Below, piece by piece: positions 46,012-55,139 of a stretch of 64,000 bases of DNA; the stretch's first letter is position 1, and each line of letters opens with the position of its first letter. The notes beneath the pieces were generated by a model that ran no database searches, was not told where the DNA came from, and worked only from the letters and a program-made list of their open reading frames with translations. A program made the position numbers and the translations under genes. The stretch comes from CAVORB01 sp963698495 (GTDB taxonomy: Bacteria; Pseudomonadota; Gammaproteobacteria; Chromatiales; Chromatiaceae): positions 47,396 to 111,395 of the forward strand of contig CAVORB010000006.1 in NCBI GenBank assembly GCA_963698495.1. The letters run 5' to 3'.

Positions 46012-47121
46012 ATGCCCATCTTCTGTTCCCGCATCACCGCCCCCTTGCTGGTTTGGATCCTGGCCCTGCTGCTCCTTCAGGGTTGCGGGTCGTCCGCCGA
46101 AGCGCCCGTCGCGGCGCCCGACTCAGGCGCAACGGACACGGATCCGCGCCAGGTGGAGGTCTTTTTCGCGACCGACCGCGCGCGCGACGACGGGACCAAC
46201 GCAAGCTTCGGGTCGGAGCGCGGCCCCCTCGCCTACGGCGTGGCCGGTATCGGCATACCGCCGAACCACGAGATCGGCCGCCACGAGACGCCCTCGGTGT
46301 TCAAGTTCGAATGGTCCCCGGACGAGCGCAAGCACATCTCCGTGCGCGACCTGCAGCCGCTCGATCGGGACGAGTTCTTCGAGCGCCTGGCCTTCGCCAT
46401 CAACCTCTCTCCCAACCGCAGCGTCATGGTGTTCGTCCACGGGTACAACACCGACTTCGAGGAGGCCGTCCGCCTGTTGGCCCAGTTCGCCACCGACCTC
46501 AAGTTTTCCGGCCCCGTGTTGCTCTTCAGCTGGCCCTCCCAGGGCGGCGTCACCGCCTATTCGGTGGACGAGACCAACGCGGAGTGGGCCCAGCCGCATC
46601 TCGGCAAGGTGCTGAATGACCTGCTGGACCTGACGCCCGCACGCCAGGTCTACCTGGTCGCACACAGCATGGGCAGCCGCGTCATCACCCGCGCCTACAA
46701 CAGCCTGGCGGGCGATCGCACCGTCTACGGTCCGAACCCGATGCGCGAGATGATCCTGGTCGCGCCCGACATCGATGCCGACGTCTTCCGCCAGGACATC
46801 GCGCCGCGCCTCGCGCGCAACGGGATTCACGTGACCCTCTACGCCTCGTCCGCGGATCGGGCGCTGATGGCCTCAAAAGCATTCCACGGCTACGCGCGCG
46901 CGGGTGATTCCGGCGACGATCTGGTGATCGTGCCGGGGGTGGAGACGGTGGACGCGAGGGATGCCCAGGGGGGGCTGCTCGGGCACTCCTACTTCGCCGA
47001 GGACCGGCGCATCATGGAGGACATCTTCGGCATCGTGCAGACCGGTCAGCGGGCCGACAACCGATTCGGCCTGCAAGCGGTCGATGTCCCCGCTGGCCGC
47101 TACTGGACCTTCCGCAAATAG
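46012..47121 (+). CDS. Lipoprotein alpha/beta hydrolase (DUF900/COG4782 type)
   Basis: 369 residues from the ATG at 46012. The N-terminal signal with lipobox LLLQGC predicts a lipoprotein. The hydrolase fold is of the DUF900 type: VEVFFATDRARDD, MVFVHGYNTDFEEAV (oxyanion region), LLFSWPSQG, the nucleophile in VAHSMGSR, and MILVAPDIDADVF. The probable catalytic Asp and His lie in the last third (SSADRALMASKAFHGYARAGD). The substrate is unknown; homologues are annotated as esterases. Reading extends upstream to 45643 but without a signal peptide. Confidence 0.87.
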   Translation: MPIFCSRITAPLLVWILALLLLQGCGSSAEAPVAAPDSGATDTDPRQVEVFFATDRARDDGTNASFGSERGPLAYGVAGIGIPPNHEIGRHETPSVFKFEWSPDERKHISVRDLQPLDRDEFFERLAFAINLSPNRSVMVFVHGYNTDFEEAVRLLAQFATDLKFSGPVLLFSWPSQGGVTAYSVDETNAEWAQPHLGKVLNDLLDLTPARQVYLVAHSMGSRVITRAYNSLAGDRTVYGPNPMREMILVAPDIDADVFRQDIAPRLARNGIHVTLYASSADRALMASKAFHGYARAGDSGDDLVIVPGVETVDARDAQGGLLGHSYFAEDRRIMEDIFGIVQTGQRADNRFGLQAVDVPAGRYWTFRK

Positions 47122-47138
47122 GCTTCCCCGCCGTTTGT

Positions 47139-47157
47139 CGCCGGGCTCATCCCGGCG
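47139..47157. terminator. Possible bidirectional hairpin between convergent genes
   Basis: CGCCGGG / CCCGGCG stem of 7 base pairs with loop CTCAT in the 69 bases between two convergent genes. No T-run follows on either strand, so it is a weak prediction. Confidence 0.35.
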
Positions 47158-47190
47158 GCTCCCGCTCCTTCAGTGCGGCGGGGCGGGGGA

Positions 47191-48510
47191 TCACAGAGCG
47201 AGGTCGATGGCACGGACCAGCAGTCCGGGAAGCAGGCTGCTCGCGGTGGATCGGCCCCCGTAGCTGGACGCGGACATGATCAGCTCGCGCTCGCTGGTCA
47301 GCCGCTCCAGGCGGTCCCCGAGCAGACGGTAGAGGGAGTCGTCGAAGCGCATGACGTTGACCGGCGCCACCAGCTCGCCGTTCTCCGCCCAGAAGGTGCC
47401 GAACCGCGTCATGCCGGTGATACGGCAATCGTTCCGGTCCGCGTAGTTCAAGTACCAGAGATTGCCGATGAAGAGGCCGTTGCCGAGCGATGTCGGCACC
47501 TCGGCGGCGGCCAGGTCGCCCGCATCCATGCTCAGGGACTCGGGGTAATCACCAGCGGCGTTGACCGCCACGCCGTACTCCTTTCCGGCGCGGCTGTCCG
47601 CGAGACAGTCGCGAAACCGCCCGCCCTCGAGCAGCGTGACGCTCCGCGGCAGGTCGAACCCCTCCGGCGTGAAACCCGGCGTCAGGCCCCTGGCATGCTC
47701 CTCCCGAAGGCTGACCTTGGGACTCAGCCGCAGCTCGCCCCGAGCCAGGCGGAGCAGCGGGGTCTGCGCGGTGCGGTGGTCCTTGAGACCGAAACCGCCC
47801 CAGGCGAGGATGTCCATGAGCTCCTGCACCGCGGCGGGGGCCAGGTAGGCACGGTATCGTCCCGGCGCGATGGTGCGCGCCGGACGCGCCATGATCTCCA
47901 GGCCCCGGCGCATGGCATCCAGCTTCCTGCGAAGCCGCTGCGGCGACCAGGCGAAACCGCTGTAGCTGTCCTTCAAGGCCTTGTCCCGCCGGAGGTAACA
48001 GCTCCAATCCAGGTTGAAGCTCCGGCTCTGGTGCCAGTGGCGATGGCCGATGGAGCTCGCGAAACCGCGTCGGACATCCCCGCTCGCCCAGATGCCCACC
48101 AGGTCCATGCCGGTCGCCGCCGCCGCCAGATCGGCGACCGCGTCGCGCGCATCCGGGAGATCGCTCCCCGCGCGGCTGTCGCTCTCCGCCGGGGTGGTCG
48201 AGTAGTCCAGGTAGGGATCCTCGGGCACGTGAAGGATGCGCTCGCGCAGCCTGCTCAAGATCGCGCGGCCGGTCTCGAAATCGCCAGTCGCGTCGCCGCT
48301 CAGATCGCATCCGCCCTCCGCCTGACGGCGGCCAGAAATCAGGGTGACCCCCAACCTGGAACGGCGCACGCTCCCCGCCTGCCGGATCCGGCCGCCGCTG
48401 AGCCGAACGAAATCCGAGTCCTCGCCTTCCAGGTTGCACAGCAGGATCTCGCCGCCCGTCAGCCCGGCGTTAAGCCGATCAACGAGGGAGAAGAAGCCCG
48501 CGGGGCTCAT
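47191..48510 (-). CDS. pmbA: TldE/PmbA-type metalloprotease subunit
   Basis: 439 residues. TldE is the second subunit of the TldD/TldE protease that processes small peptides such as microcin B17 and the CcdA antitoxin. It lacks the metal-binding HExxxH of TldD. Here the fold is recognised by GWGGFGLKDHRTAQTPL, SVTLLEGGRFRDCLADSRAGKEYG and the C-terminal NYADRNDCRITGMTRFGTFW. The ATG at 48510 overlaps the tldD stop (ATGA), so the subunits are coupled. The frame extends a little upstream of that start but overlaps tldD. Confidence 0.87.
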   Translation of the reverse strand: MSPAGFFSLVDRLNAGLTGGEILLCNLEGEDSDFVRLSGGRIRQAGSVRRSRLGVTLISGRRQAEGGCDLSGDATGDFETGRAILSRLRERILHVPEDPYLDYSTTPAESDSRAGSDLPDARDAVADLAAAATGMDLVGIWASGDVRRGFASSIGHRHWHQSRSFNLDWSCYLRRDKALKDSYSGFAWSPQRLRRKLDAMRRGLEIMARPARTIAPGRYRAYLAPAAVQELMDILAWGGFGLKDHRTAQTPLLRLARGELRLSPKVSLREEHARGLTPGFTPEGFDLPRSVTLLEGGRFRDCLADSRAGKEYGVAVNAAGDYPESLSMDAGDLAAAEVPTSLGNGLFIGNLWYLNYADRNDCRITGMTRFGTFWAENGELVAPVNVMRFDDSLYRLLGDRLERLTSERELIMSASSYGGRSTASSLLPGLLVRAIDLAL

Positions 48511-49949
48511 TCCCCACCCCCGAACACCGTCACGTCGCGGAACAGGCACGGCGGTGCGGCATGGCCGACGAAGACCGACTGGTTGGGCTCCCCCTTCCCG
48601 CAGTTGCTCACGCCGCGCACCTCGAGTCGATCGCGGCCCGCCACGCCAGCGAGACTGCGCCAGAAGTCGGCGGATACGCCGCGATAACCCGGATTGCGCA
48701 CCAGGCCCCGCAGCTCGCCATCCTCGATCAGCCGCCCCAGCTCGCAGCCGAACTGGAACTTGTTGCGGCTGTCGTCGATCGACCAGGAGCGGTTGGTGTC
48801 CATGAGGACGCCGCGCTCGACGCGCCCGATCAGCTCGTCGAGGCCGCCCTCCCCCGGCTCGAGATTGATGTTGGCCATGCGGTCGATGGGGGGGCGGTCC
48901 CAGTCGCTGGCCCTGGCATTGGCGACCCCGCGGAGTCCGCTGCGAAGCTGCGACAGGCGCCCGCCCAGCGGACGCTCCAGGATGCCGTCGCGGATCAGGT
49001 ACTCGCGCCGCGCAGGGGTCCCCTCGTCATCGAAGGCGTAGCTGGCGAGCTCTCCGGACACGGAGGGGTCGAAGGTGACGTTGAGCAGCTCCGAACCGTA
49101 GCGGTAGCGCCCGAACAGCTCGGGCGTCACGAAGCTGGTCCCGGCATAGTTGCGCTCGTCGCCCAGGATGCGGTCGAGCTCCAGCGGGTGGCCGATGCTC
49201 TCGTGGATCTGCAGCGCCATCTGGCTCGGCATCAGCACCAGGTCCATCCTGCCGCACGGACATTCCGGTGCCTCCAGCAACGCGATGGCCTCCTCCGCCA
49301 CCCGCTCGGCCTCCGCCGGAAAGCCCACCATATCCAGACGCTCGAGCCCGCCCTGGCCTGGCCAGTCCGCCCCGCCGCCGTGGCGAGTCTGGGTCTGGCT
49401 GCCGTGAGTCGCGACCGCCGCCAGCCCCGGCCGTACGAACTCGTGCACCTGCAGCGCGCGGCCACCCTCGCTGCTCACCAGGAGCTGGGAGACCTTGCGG
49501 TAACCCAGCCAGGCGGACCAGTCGACGATGCGCTCGTCGATCTTCAGGGCAGCGCAGGCGCTCGCAAGCAGCTCGAGCTTGTCCGCAACGCTCCGGGCCT
49601 GCCAGGGAACGCGAACCGCCGCGCGGTAATCGCCCCTGGCATCGGTGCGGGGATAGAGCGCGCCGTCGAACAGACCCAGGCGGGCATGCACACGCGCCCA
49701 CTCCAGGGCACGCTCGGCGGCAGCACGCAGGCCGGGGAGGGTCAGGTCGGCGGTCGCGGCGTATCCGACCCCCTTCCCCTTGACCACCGTCACCATCGCC
49801 CCGGCCGACAGGTCGAGCTCGCTGGGCTCGGTTACGCCCTGGCGCACGGAGAGAAGCTCCTGCTCCGCGACCACCAGGCGCAGGGTCCAATAATCACCCG
49901 GGGGGCGGGAGGCGGCGTATTGCTCGGCAACGGCGAATGCGCGTTCCAT
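48507..49949 (-). CDS. tldD: TldD-family metalloprotease subunit
   Basis: 480 residues. The zinc-binding HExxxH motif is seen in IHESIGHPLELDRILG (about residue 250). Other blocks are TSFVTPELFGRYRYGSELLNVTFDP, DDEGTPARREYLIRDG, MANINLEPG and GLVRNPGYRGVSADFWRSL with GKGEPNQ near the end. It pairs with the TldE-like subunit encoded directly downstream. No bacteriocin or thiazole/oxazole gene is nearby, so a general peptide-processing role is most likely. Confidence 0.92.
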   Translation of the reverse strand: MERAFAVAEQYAASRPPGDYWTLRLVVAEQELLSVRQGVTEPSELDLSAGAMVTVVKGKGVGYAATADLTLPGLRAAAERALEWARVHARLGLFDGALYPRTDARGDYRAAVRVPWQARSVADKLELLASACAALKIDERIVDWSAWLGYRKVSQLLVSSEGGRALQVHEFVRPGLAAVATHGSQTQTRHGGGADWPGQGGLERLDMVGFPAEAERVAEEAIALLEAPECPCGRMDLVLMPSQMALQIHESIGHPLELDRILGDERNYAGTSFVTPELFGRYRYGSELLNVTFDPSVSGELASYAFDDEGTPARREYLIRDGILERPLGGRLSQLRSGLRGVANARASDWDRPPIDRMANINLEPGEGGLDELIGRVERGVLMDTNRSWSIDDSRNKFQFGCELGRLIEDGELRGLVRNPGYRGVSADFWRSLAGVAGRDRLEVRGVSNCGKGEPNQSVFVGHAAPPCLFRDVTVFGGGE

Positions 49950-50094
49950 TAGATTCGGAGATGGTCAGGGGAAGGGAGTGACGTGTAACCGATGATCGGC
50001 CAGCTCACGCTACTGAGGCAATGCCTCCACGGCGCGAACCTTGTCGCTGTCGAGGCCGGCGGACCCAAATCGGACCGTCATGGGAGACAAGGAA

Positions 50095-50171
50095 TGGTCG
50101 GGGTGAGAGGATTCGAACCTCCGGCCCCTACGTCCCGAACGTAGTGCTCTACCAGGCTGAGCTACACCCCG
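50095..50171 (-). tRNA. tRNA-Pro (anticodon CGG)
   Basis: On the minus strand the 77-base sequence begins CGGGGTGTAGC and ends CACCCCGACCA, with encoded CCA. All four stems pair: 7-base acceptor CGGGGTG/CACCCCG, D-arm GCTC/GAGC, anticodon stem CTACG/CGTAG, and T-arm with TTCGAAT. The anticodon loop TTCGGGA gives CGG, reading proline CCG codons. It starts only 2 bases after the ispB stop codon on the same strand, so it can be cut out of the ispB transcript. Confidence 0.98.
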
Positions 50172-50173
50172 AT

Positions 50174-51142
50174 TCAGTAGGTTCGCGAGACGGCGAAATC
50201 GGCCATCTCCTCCAACGCGGTGCGTTGGGCCGACTCGGGAAGCGCGGCGACGGCCTGTTTGGCCTCTTGCGCATATCGGCGTGCGAGCGCGGTAGTGTAG
50301 TCGATGGCCCCGGTCGATTCAATCGCGGCGGCAACCAGCTCTATGTGCTCGCGTCCGCCGTTCTCGATCGCCTCGCGCAGCTGTTTGCGCATCCCGTCGC
50401 CGCCGGTCTCCATGGCGCGGATGACCGGGAGGGTGGGCTTGCCCTCGGCCAGGTCGTCGCCCAGATTCTTGCCGAGCTGCTCGCCATCGGCACGGTAGTC
50501 GAGGGCATCGTCCACCAGCTGAAACGCGATCCCGAGCTTGAGGCCATAGTCCGCCATGGCATTCTCCTGCGCCGCCGGCATTTCCGCGAGCACGGCGCCG
50601 AGTCGGGTTCCGGCCTCGAACAGGGTCGCGGTCTTGCGCCGAATCACCTCCATGTAGCGCTCCTCGGTGGTGTCCGGATCGTTGCAGTTGAGCAGCTGGA
50701 GAACCTCTCCCTCGGCGATGCGGTTGGTGGCGTGCGAGAGGATGTCCATCACCCGCATCAGGTTCACATCCACCATCATCTCGAAGGCGCGGGAGTAGAG
50801 GAAATCCCCGACCAGGACGCTCGCCTCGTTGCCCCAGCGGGCGTTGGCGGTCTCGCGGCTGCGGCGGAGCTCGGAGCCGTCCACCACGTCGTCGTGCAGC
50901 AGGGTCGCGGTGTGAATGAACTCGACCACCGCGGCGAGGTCGATGTGCCGGTCGCCCTGGTAGCCGCAGGCACGCGCGGACAACAGCACCGCCAGGGGCC
51001 GCAAGCGCTTGCCGCCGCTGTTGACGATGTAGTGACCGACCTGGTTGATCAGCACCACGTCGGACTGGAGCCGACGCAGGATCAGGCGGTCGACCGCTTG
51101 CATGTCGTCGGCGACGGGCGCTCGGATTTGGGAGAGTTGCAT
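50174..51142 (-). CDS. ispB: Octaprenyl diphosphate synthase IspB
   Basis: 322 residues. It makes the C40 side chain of ubiquinone and menaquinone. Both aspartate-rich motifs are present: the first DDVVD (residues 84-88) and the second DDALD (about 211-215), with NSGGKRLRP near the N-terminus. The start at 51142 gives the typical LSQIRAPV N-terminus; the frame continues upstream but without sense. It is divergent from rplU, a conserved arrangement in gammaproteobacteria, and tRNA-Pro follows directly. Confidence 0.95.
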   Translation of the reverse strand: MQLSQIRAPVADDMQAVDRLILRRLQSDVVLINQVGHYIVNSGGKRLRPLAVLLSARACGYQGDRHIDLAAVVEFIHTATLLHDDVVDGSELRRSRETANARWGNEASVLVGDFLYSRAFEMMVDVNLMRVMDILSHATNRIAEGEVLQLLNCNDPDTTEERYMEVIRRKTATLFEAGTRLGAVLAEMPAAQENAMADYGLKLGIAFQLVDDALDYRADGEQLGKNLGDDLAEGKPTLPVIRAMETGGDGMRKQLREAIENGGREHIELVAAAIESTGAIDYTTALARRYAQEAKQAVAALPESAQRTALEEMADFAVSRTY

Positions 51143-51266
51143 ACGAATCAGGGATCGAAAATGGCCCGCCGGGATGCTATGGGCGGGAAAATGGGCTGTC
51201 AAGCCGGGCGAGCCGCGGCGGGAGATCGCCCTGCGGTCACCACTCAACCGCGGACCCACCATCAGT

Positions 51267-51296
51267 TTGACGCGACCGAGGAGGCCAGGATACACT
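51267..51296 (+). promoter_or_regulatory. Putative sigma-70 promoter of rplU-rpmA
   Basis: TTGACG (51267-51272) and TACACT (51291-51296) are separated by 18 bases, about 70 bases before the rplU start. This is a good match to the consensus for a ribosomal-protein promoter. Confidence 0.6.
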
Positions 51297-51366
51297 TCCG
51301 CTTCTTTTTATTCCGCTCCTGGCTCTGCGGGGCGGATCGAAACAGTCATTCCTGGGGATTGCAATC

Positions 51367-51681
51367 ATGTACGCGGTCATTCAAACCGGGGGCAAGCAGT
51401 ATCGTGTCGCCGAGGGCGACACGCTCAAGGTCGAGAAGCTCGCCGCCGACACGGGCGCCACCGTCGAGCTCGACCGGGTCCTCATGGTTGCCGACGGCGA
51501 GAACGTCAAGGTCGGCAAGCCGTACCTCGAGGGCGGCAAGGTCACGGCAACCGTCGAGGCTCACGGCCGCGCCAAGAAGGTCAAGATCCTGAAGTTCCGT
51601 CGGCGCAAGCAGTACCTGAAGCGCCAGGGCCACCGCCAGTGGTACACGGCGATCAAGATCACCGGCATCAACGCAGGCTGA
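51367..51681 (+). CDS. rplU: 50S ribosomal protein L21
   Basis: 104 residues, the normal length. MYAVIQTGGKQYRVAEGD, the VLMVADGENVKVGKPY segment and the C-terminal KFRRRKQYLKRQGHRQ-type basic motif are diagnostic. L21 binds domain I-II of 23S rRNA. rpmA follows 13 bases later. Confidence 0.98.
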   Translation: MYAVIQTGGKQYRVAEGDTLKVEKLAADTGATVELDRVLMVADGENVKVGKPYLEGGKVTATVEAHGRAKKVKILKFRRRKQYLKRQGHRQWYTAIKITGINAG

Positions 51682-51694
51682 GGAGGACGGCAGC

Positions 51695-51952
51695 ATGGCA
51701 CACAAAAAGGCAGGCGGCAGTTCCCGCAACGGCCGCGATTCTGAATCCAAACGCCTGGGCGTCAAGGTCTTCGGCGGCCAGAAGGTCAGCGCGGGCAGCA
51801 TTATCGTGCGCCAGCGGGGAACCAAGTTCCACAACGGCGTCAACGTGGGCTGCGGGCGGGACCACACCCTGTTTGCGCTCAGCGACGGGATGGTCAAGTT
51901 TGAGATCAAGGGCCCCAAGAACCGCAAGTACGTCAGCGTTCAAAGCGCCTGA
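51695..51952 (+). CDS. rpmA: 50S ribosomal protein L27
   Basis: 85 residues. The N-terminus AHKKAGGSSRNGRDSESKRLG reaches the peptidyl transferase centre. GTKFHNGVNVGCGRDHTLFAL is typical. It shares the transcript with rplU and is followed by a terminator before obgE. Confidence 0.98.
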   Translation: MAHKKAGGSSRNGRDSESKRLGVKVFGGQKVSAGSIIVRQRGTKFHNGVNVGCGRDHTLFALSDGMVKFEIKGPKNRKYVSVQSA

Positions 51953-51976
51953 CATCCTGCCAGCAAGCGGCCGCGG

Positions 51977-52005
51977 AAAGCCTCGTCCACCGGCGGGGCT
52001 TTTTG
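51977..52005 (+). terminator. Rho-independent terminator after rpmA
   Basis: AAAGCC pairs with GGCTTT across a C/G-rich loop and is followed by a run of T. It lies 25 bases after the rpmA stop and ends 11 bases before obgE, so obgE receives read-through or has its own start. Confidence 0.7.
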
Positions 52006-52015
52006 CGTTAGGGAC

Positions 52016-53089
52016 ATGAAATTCGTCGACGAAGCCCACATTCGCGTCGAGGCCGGCGACGGCGGCAATGGCTGCGTGAGCTTCCGGCGCGAGAAGTTCA
52101 TCCCCAAGGGCGGGCCCGACGGGGGCGACGGGGGCGACGGGGGTAGCGTCTACCTGCTGGCGGACGCCAGCCTGAACACCCTGGTGGACTTCCGCTACCG
52201 CAGAGTGCGCAAGGCCGAGCGCGGCAGCGACGGGTCGGGACGCAACATGACCGGTCGCGGCGGGCACGACCTGCTGGTCCGGGTCCCGGTGGGCACTCGC
52301 GTGTTCGAGGAGGAGACCGGCGAGCCGATCGGCGAGCTCGTGCACGACGGCGAGCGTCTGCTCGTGGCGCGCGGCGGCTTCCACGGCATCGGCAACGCCC
52401 GCTTCAAATCCAGCACCAACCGCACCCCCCGCCAGTCGACACCGGGTACACCGGGAGAGCGCAGGGATCTCCACCTGGAGCTCGTCCTGCTCGCCGACGT
52501 CGGTCTGCTCGGCTTTCCGAACGCGGGCAAGTCGAGCCTGATCCGCAAGGTCTCCTGCGCGCGTCCCAAGGTGGCGGATTACCCCTTCACGACCCTGTAC
52601 CCGAACCTCGGCGTCGTGCGCCTGGGACGGGACCGCAGCTTCGTGATCGCGGACATTCCGGGCCTGATCGAAGGGGCGGCCGACGGGTCCGGCCTCGGCA
52701 CCCGGTTTCTGAAGCATCTGGCGCGCACCCGGCTGCTGCTCCACCTGGTCGACATCGCGCCGCTGGACACCAGCTGCGACCCCGCCGAGCAGGTCCGCTC
52801 CATCGAGACCGAGCTGGAGCGATACGGGGAGGGGCTGAGCGAAAAGGAACGCTGGCTCGTGCTCAACAAACGCGACCTGCTCGAACCCGCGGAATACGAG
52901 CGCAGGCGCGAGGAAATCCTGGCGCGACTCGCCTGGAACGGCCCGGTCTACGGAATCTCCGCGGTTACCGGCGAGGGCACGGCGGCGATGATGGAGGACC
53001 TGATGCGCCACCTGGAGCAGAATCGTCCTCCCGCACCTGAGTCGGACACGGACGATTCGGATTCCGACGACTGGCATCCCCTGGATTGA
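52016..53089 (+). CDS. obgE: GTPase ObgE/CgtA
   Basis: 357 residues. The glycine-rich Obg domain fills the first ~158 residues (EAGDGGNGCVSFRREKF, GGPDGGDGGDGG). The G domain follows with P-loop GFPNAGKSS, the switch ADYPFTTLYPNLGVV, DIPGLIEGA and NKRDLL as the G4 motif. ObgE is an essential ribosome-assembly and stress GTPase. The gene lies in the conserved rplU-rpmA-obgE order and is followed by proB. Confidence 0.97.
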   Translation: MKFVDEAHIRVEAGDGGNGCVSFRREKFIPKGGPDGGDGGDGGSVYLLADASLNTLVDFRYRRVRKAERGSDGSGRNMTGRGGHDLLVRVPVGTRVFEEETGEPIGELVHDGERLLVARGGFHGIGNARFKSSTNRTPRQSTPGTPGERRDLHLELVLLADVGLLGFPNAGKSSLIRKVSCARPKVADYPFTTLYPNLGVVRLGRDRSFVIADIPGLIEGAADGSGLGTRFLKHLARTRLLLHLVDIAPLDTSCDPAEQVRSIETELERYGEGLSEKERWLVLNKRDLLEPAEYERRREEILARLAWNGPVYGISAVTGEGTAAMMEDLMRHLEQNRPPAPESDTDDSDSDDWHPLD

Positions 53090-53114
53090 GGCCCAAGCTT
53101 CACCCGCCAACCCG

Positions 53115-54239
53115 ATGATGACGCGAGAGAGAATCCCCCACACCCGACGCTGGGTCGTGAAGATCGGCAGCGCCCTGCTGACCCGCAACGGCCAAGGGCT
53201 CGATCGCCAGGTGCTGGCCCCCTGGGTGGATCAGATGACCGCCTTCCGCCGATCCGGCGGCCACCTCGTGCTGGTCTCCTCCGGGGCGGTGGCCGAGGGC
53301 ATGTCCCGCATGGGCTGGACTCGCCGGCCGAAGTCCCTGCATCAGCTCCAGGCCGCCGCCGCCATCGGTCAGATGGGCCTCATCCGCGCCTACGAGGACT
53401 GCTTCCAGAAACGCGGGCTGCACACCGCCCAGGTGCTCCTCACCCGCGACGATCTGGCCGACCGCGAGCGCTATCTCAACGCCCGCAGCACCCTGCGCGC
53501 CCTGTTGGCCCTGGGGGTCGTCCCGGTGGTCAACGAGAACGACACCGTGGCCACGGACGAGCTGAGATTCGGCGACAACGACACCCTCGCCGCCCTGGTC
53601 GCCAATCTCATCGAGGCGGAGTTGCTGGTGCTGCTCACGGACCAGGACGGGCTGTTCGACCGCGATCCCCGCTTCCACGCGGACGCGGCCCTGATCTCGG
53701 AGACCCGGGTCGACAACCCGCAGCTCGACGCGGTGGCCGGCGGCAGCGTGACCGGCCTGGGCACCGGCGGCATGGTGACCAAGGTGAGGGCGGCCCGGCT
53801 GGCGGCGCGCTCCGGCACCCCGACCATCATCGCTCCCGGGAGCGGCGATCAGGTACTCACCCGCATCCAGGCGGGCGAGCCGGTCGGCACCCTTCTAGCA
53901 CCCGTGCAGGAGGCCCAGGCCGCCCGCAAGCAATGGCTCGCCGGACAACTCCAGGTGCGCGGCCGGCTGACCCTGGACGCGGGCGCCGTCAAGGCCCTGC
54001 AGACGCAGGGCAAGAGCCTGCTGGCGGTGGGGGTCAACGCCGTCCACGGCGCCTTCGCCCGCGGGGAGGTGGTGGCCTGCGTGGACGAGCATGGGCGCGA
54101 GGTCGCACGCGGCCTGGTCAATTACGACGCCCTGGAGACCTCGCGCATCAAGGGCCAGCCCAGCTCCCGCTTCGAGGAGATCCTCGGCTACCTCGACGAC
54201 GCCGAGCTCATTCACCGGGACAACCTGGTCCTCCTGTAG
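53115..54239 (+). CDS. proB: Glutamate 5-kinase ProB
   Basis: 374 residues: an amino-acid kinase domain (about 10-260) and a C-terminal PUA domain (about 278-374). ProB phosphorylates glutamate in the first step of proline synthesis and is feedback-inhibited by proline. Motifs: VVKIGSALLT, LVLVSSGAVAEGMSRMGW, VPVVNENDTVATDELRFGDNDTLAALVANL and GTGGMVTKVRAARLA. proA, its usual partner, is not in the window. It begins 25 bases after obgE, a common order in this group. Confidence 0.97.
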   Translation: MMTRERIPHTRRWVVKIGSALLTRNGQGLDRQVLAPWVDQMTAFRRSGGHLVLVSSGAVAEGMSRMGWTRRPKSLHQLQAAAAIGQMGLIRAYEDCFQKRGLHTAQVLLTRDDLADRERYLNARSTLRALLALGVVPVVNENDTVATDELRFGDNDTLAALVANLIEAELLVLLTDQDGLFDRDPRFHADAALISETRVDNPQLDAVAGGSVTGLGTGGMVTKVRAARLAARSGTPTIIAPGSGDQVLTRIQAGEPVGTLLAPVQEAQAARKQWLAGQLQVRGRLTLDAGAVKALQTQGKSLLAVGVNAVHGAFARGEVVACVDEHGREVARGLVNYDALETSRIKGQPSSRFEEILGYLDDAELIHRDNLVLL

Positions 54240-55139
54240 ATTACCGCCCGGACCCTATTGCCCGATGGGGCTGCCCTCACCTCGTCCGAACAGGCTGAAC
54301 CCGGCGTTCACTGCCCGTCCATGCGCTCAGGAAGGCGGCGGATACGCTTGAGAGAAAGGCGCGATTGGACGACCGAGATCGCCCACACGATCCTACCGGC
54401 CATCCAGTGACGCCCTGGGACGGTTCAACGCCGCGCTGAGACGAAGCCGGCCGCTGCTGCAACGCACAAGTCACTTCCCGAACCACTGCAGCCACTCGGG
54501 GCTCGCCCCTTGACCTACCGCAACAGGACGCTTTGCAGACTGTCGCAGTCAACCCCGTATTCGTCTCTGTTCGGTGACCTTCAGCCCTTGGCGTTTCCGG
54601 GGTGTGCGTCCGAGGTACAGCGGAAAGGCCTCACTCGCCATGTCCGGGAGTGCCGGGTGGCCGCGCGTAATGGCTCACCCGCGGCTCCCACAGATCCGGA
54701 AGGGCCCAATTCGGGCATCCGGCTCCTCGATCGAAGCGCTGCGCCCCGAAAAAAGTGCGCACCCAGGGTCTGAAGAGGACACTGCATACCTGGTGCCTAC
54801 CCCGCCCGATCCGCAATCCCCTCTCGTTGTGTGAAGATGCTTGCGCGGCCCAAAGTCCACGACATCTGTCCCGCCAGAGGTACCATAGTCCGGTCGGCGG
54901 CTTCCCTCCCACGGGTCCTCTGGGGCAAGTTCCGCGCGCTCGATGGCACTCTCTGCCGACTCGGATTGCTTAGATGGCGGCTAGGCAACCGCCCTGCGCA
55001 CCGCAAGAAACATGGTCTGAAAATGCCCACCGACTGGTTTAGAGCGCAGGCACGGACCAGACGACAGCCCGATCTTGCCTGCATCCTGAGCGCCGTGCAG
55101 GGCGAGAAGACAAAGGGAAAGCAGCAAGATGGGAGCAAC
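54240..55139. other. Gene-poor stretch downstream of proB
   Basis: About 900 bases without a supported gene. Short frames on both strands lack domains and good starts. The right end merges into a truncated transposase, so part of this region may be worn mobile-element DNA, but I could not align it to an IS end. No inverted repeats or target duplication could be identified by eye. Confidence 0.4.

Noticed and set aside
54240..55139. Possible remnant genes after proB
   Set aside because: Short frames without domains, start signals or recognisable similarity.
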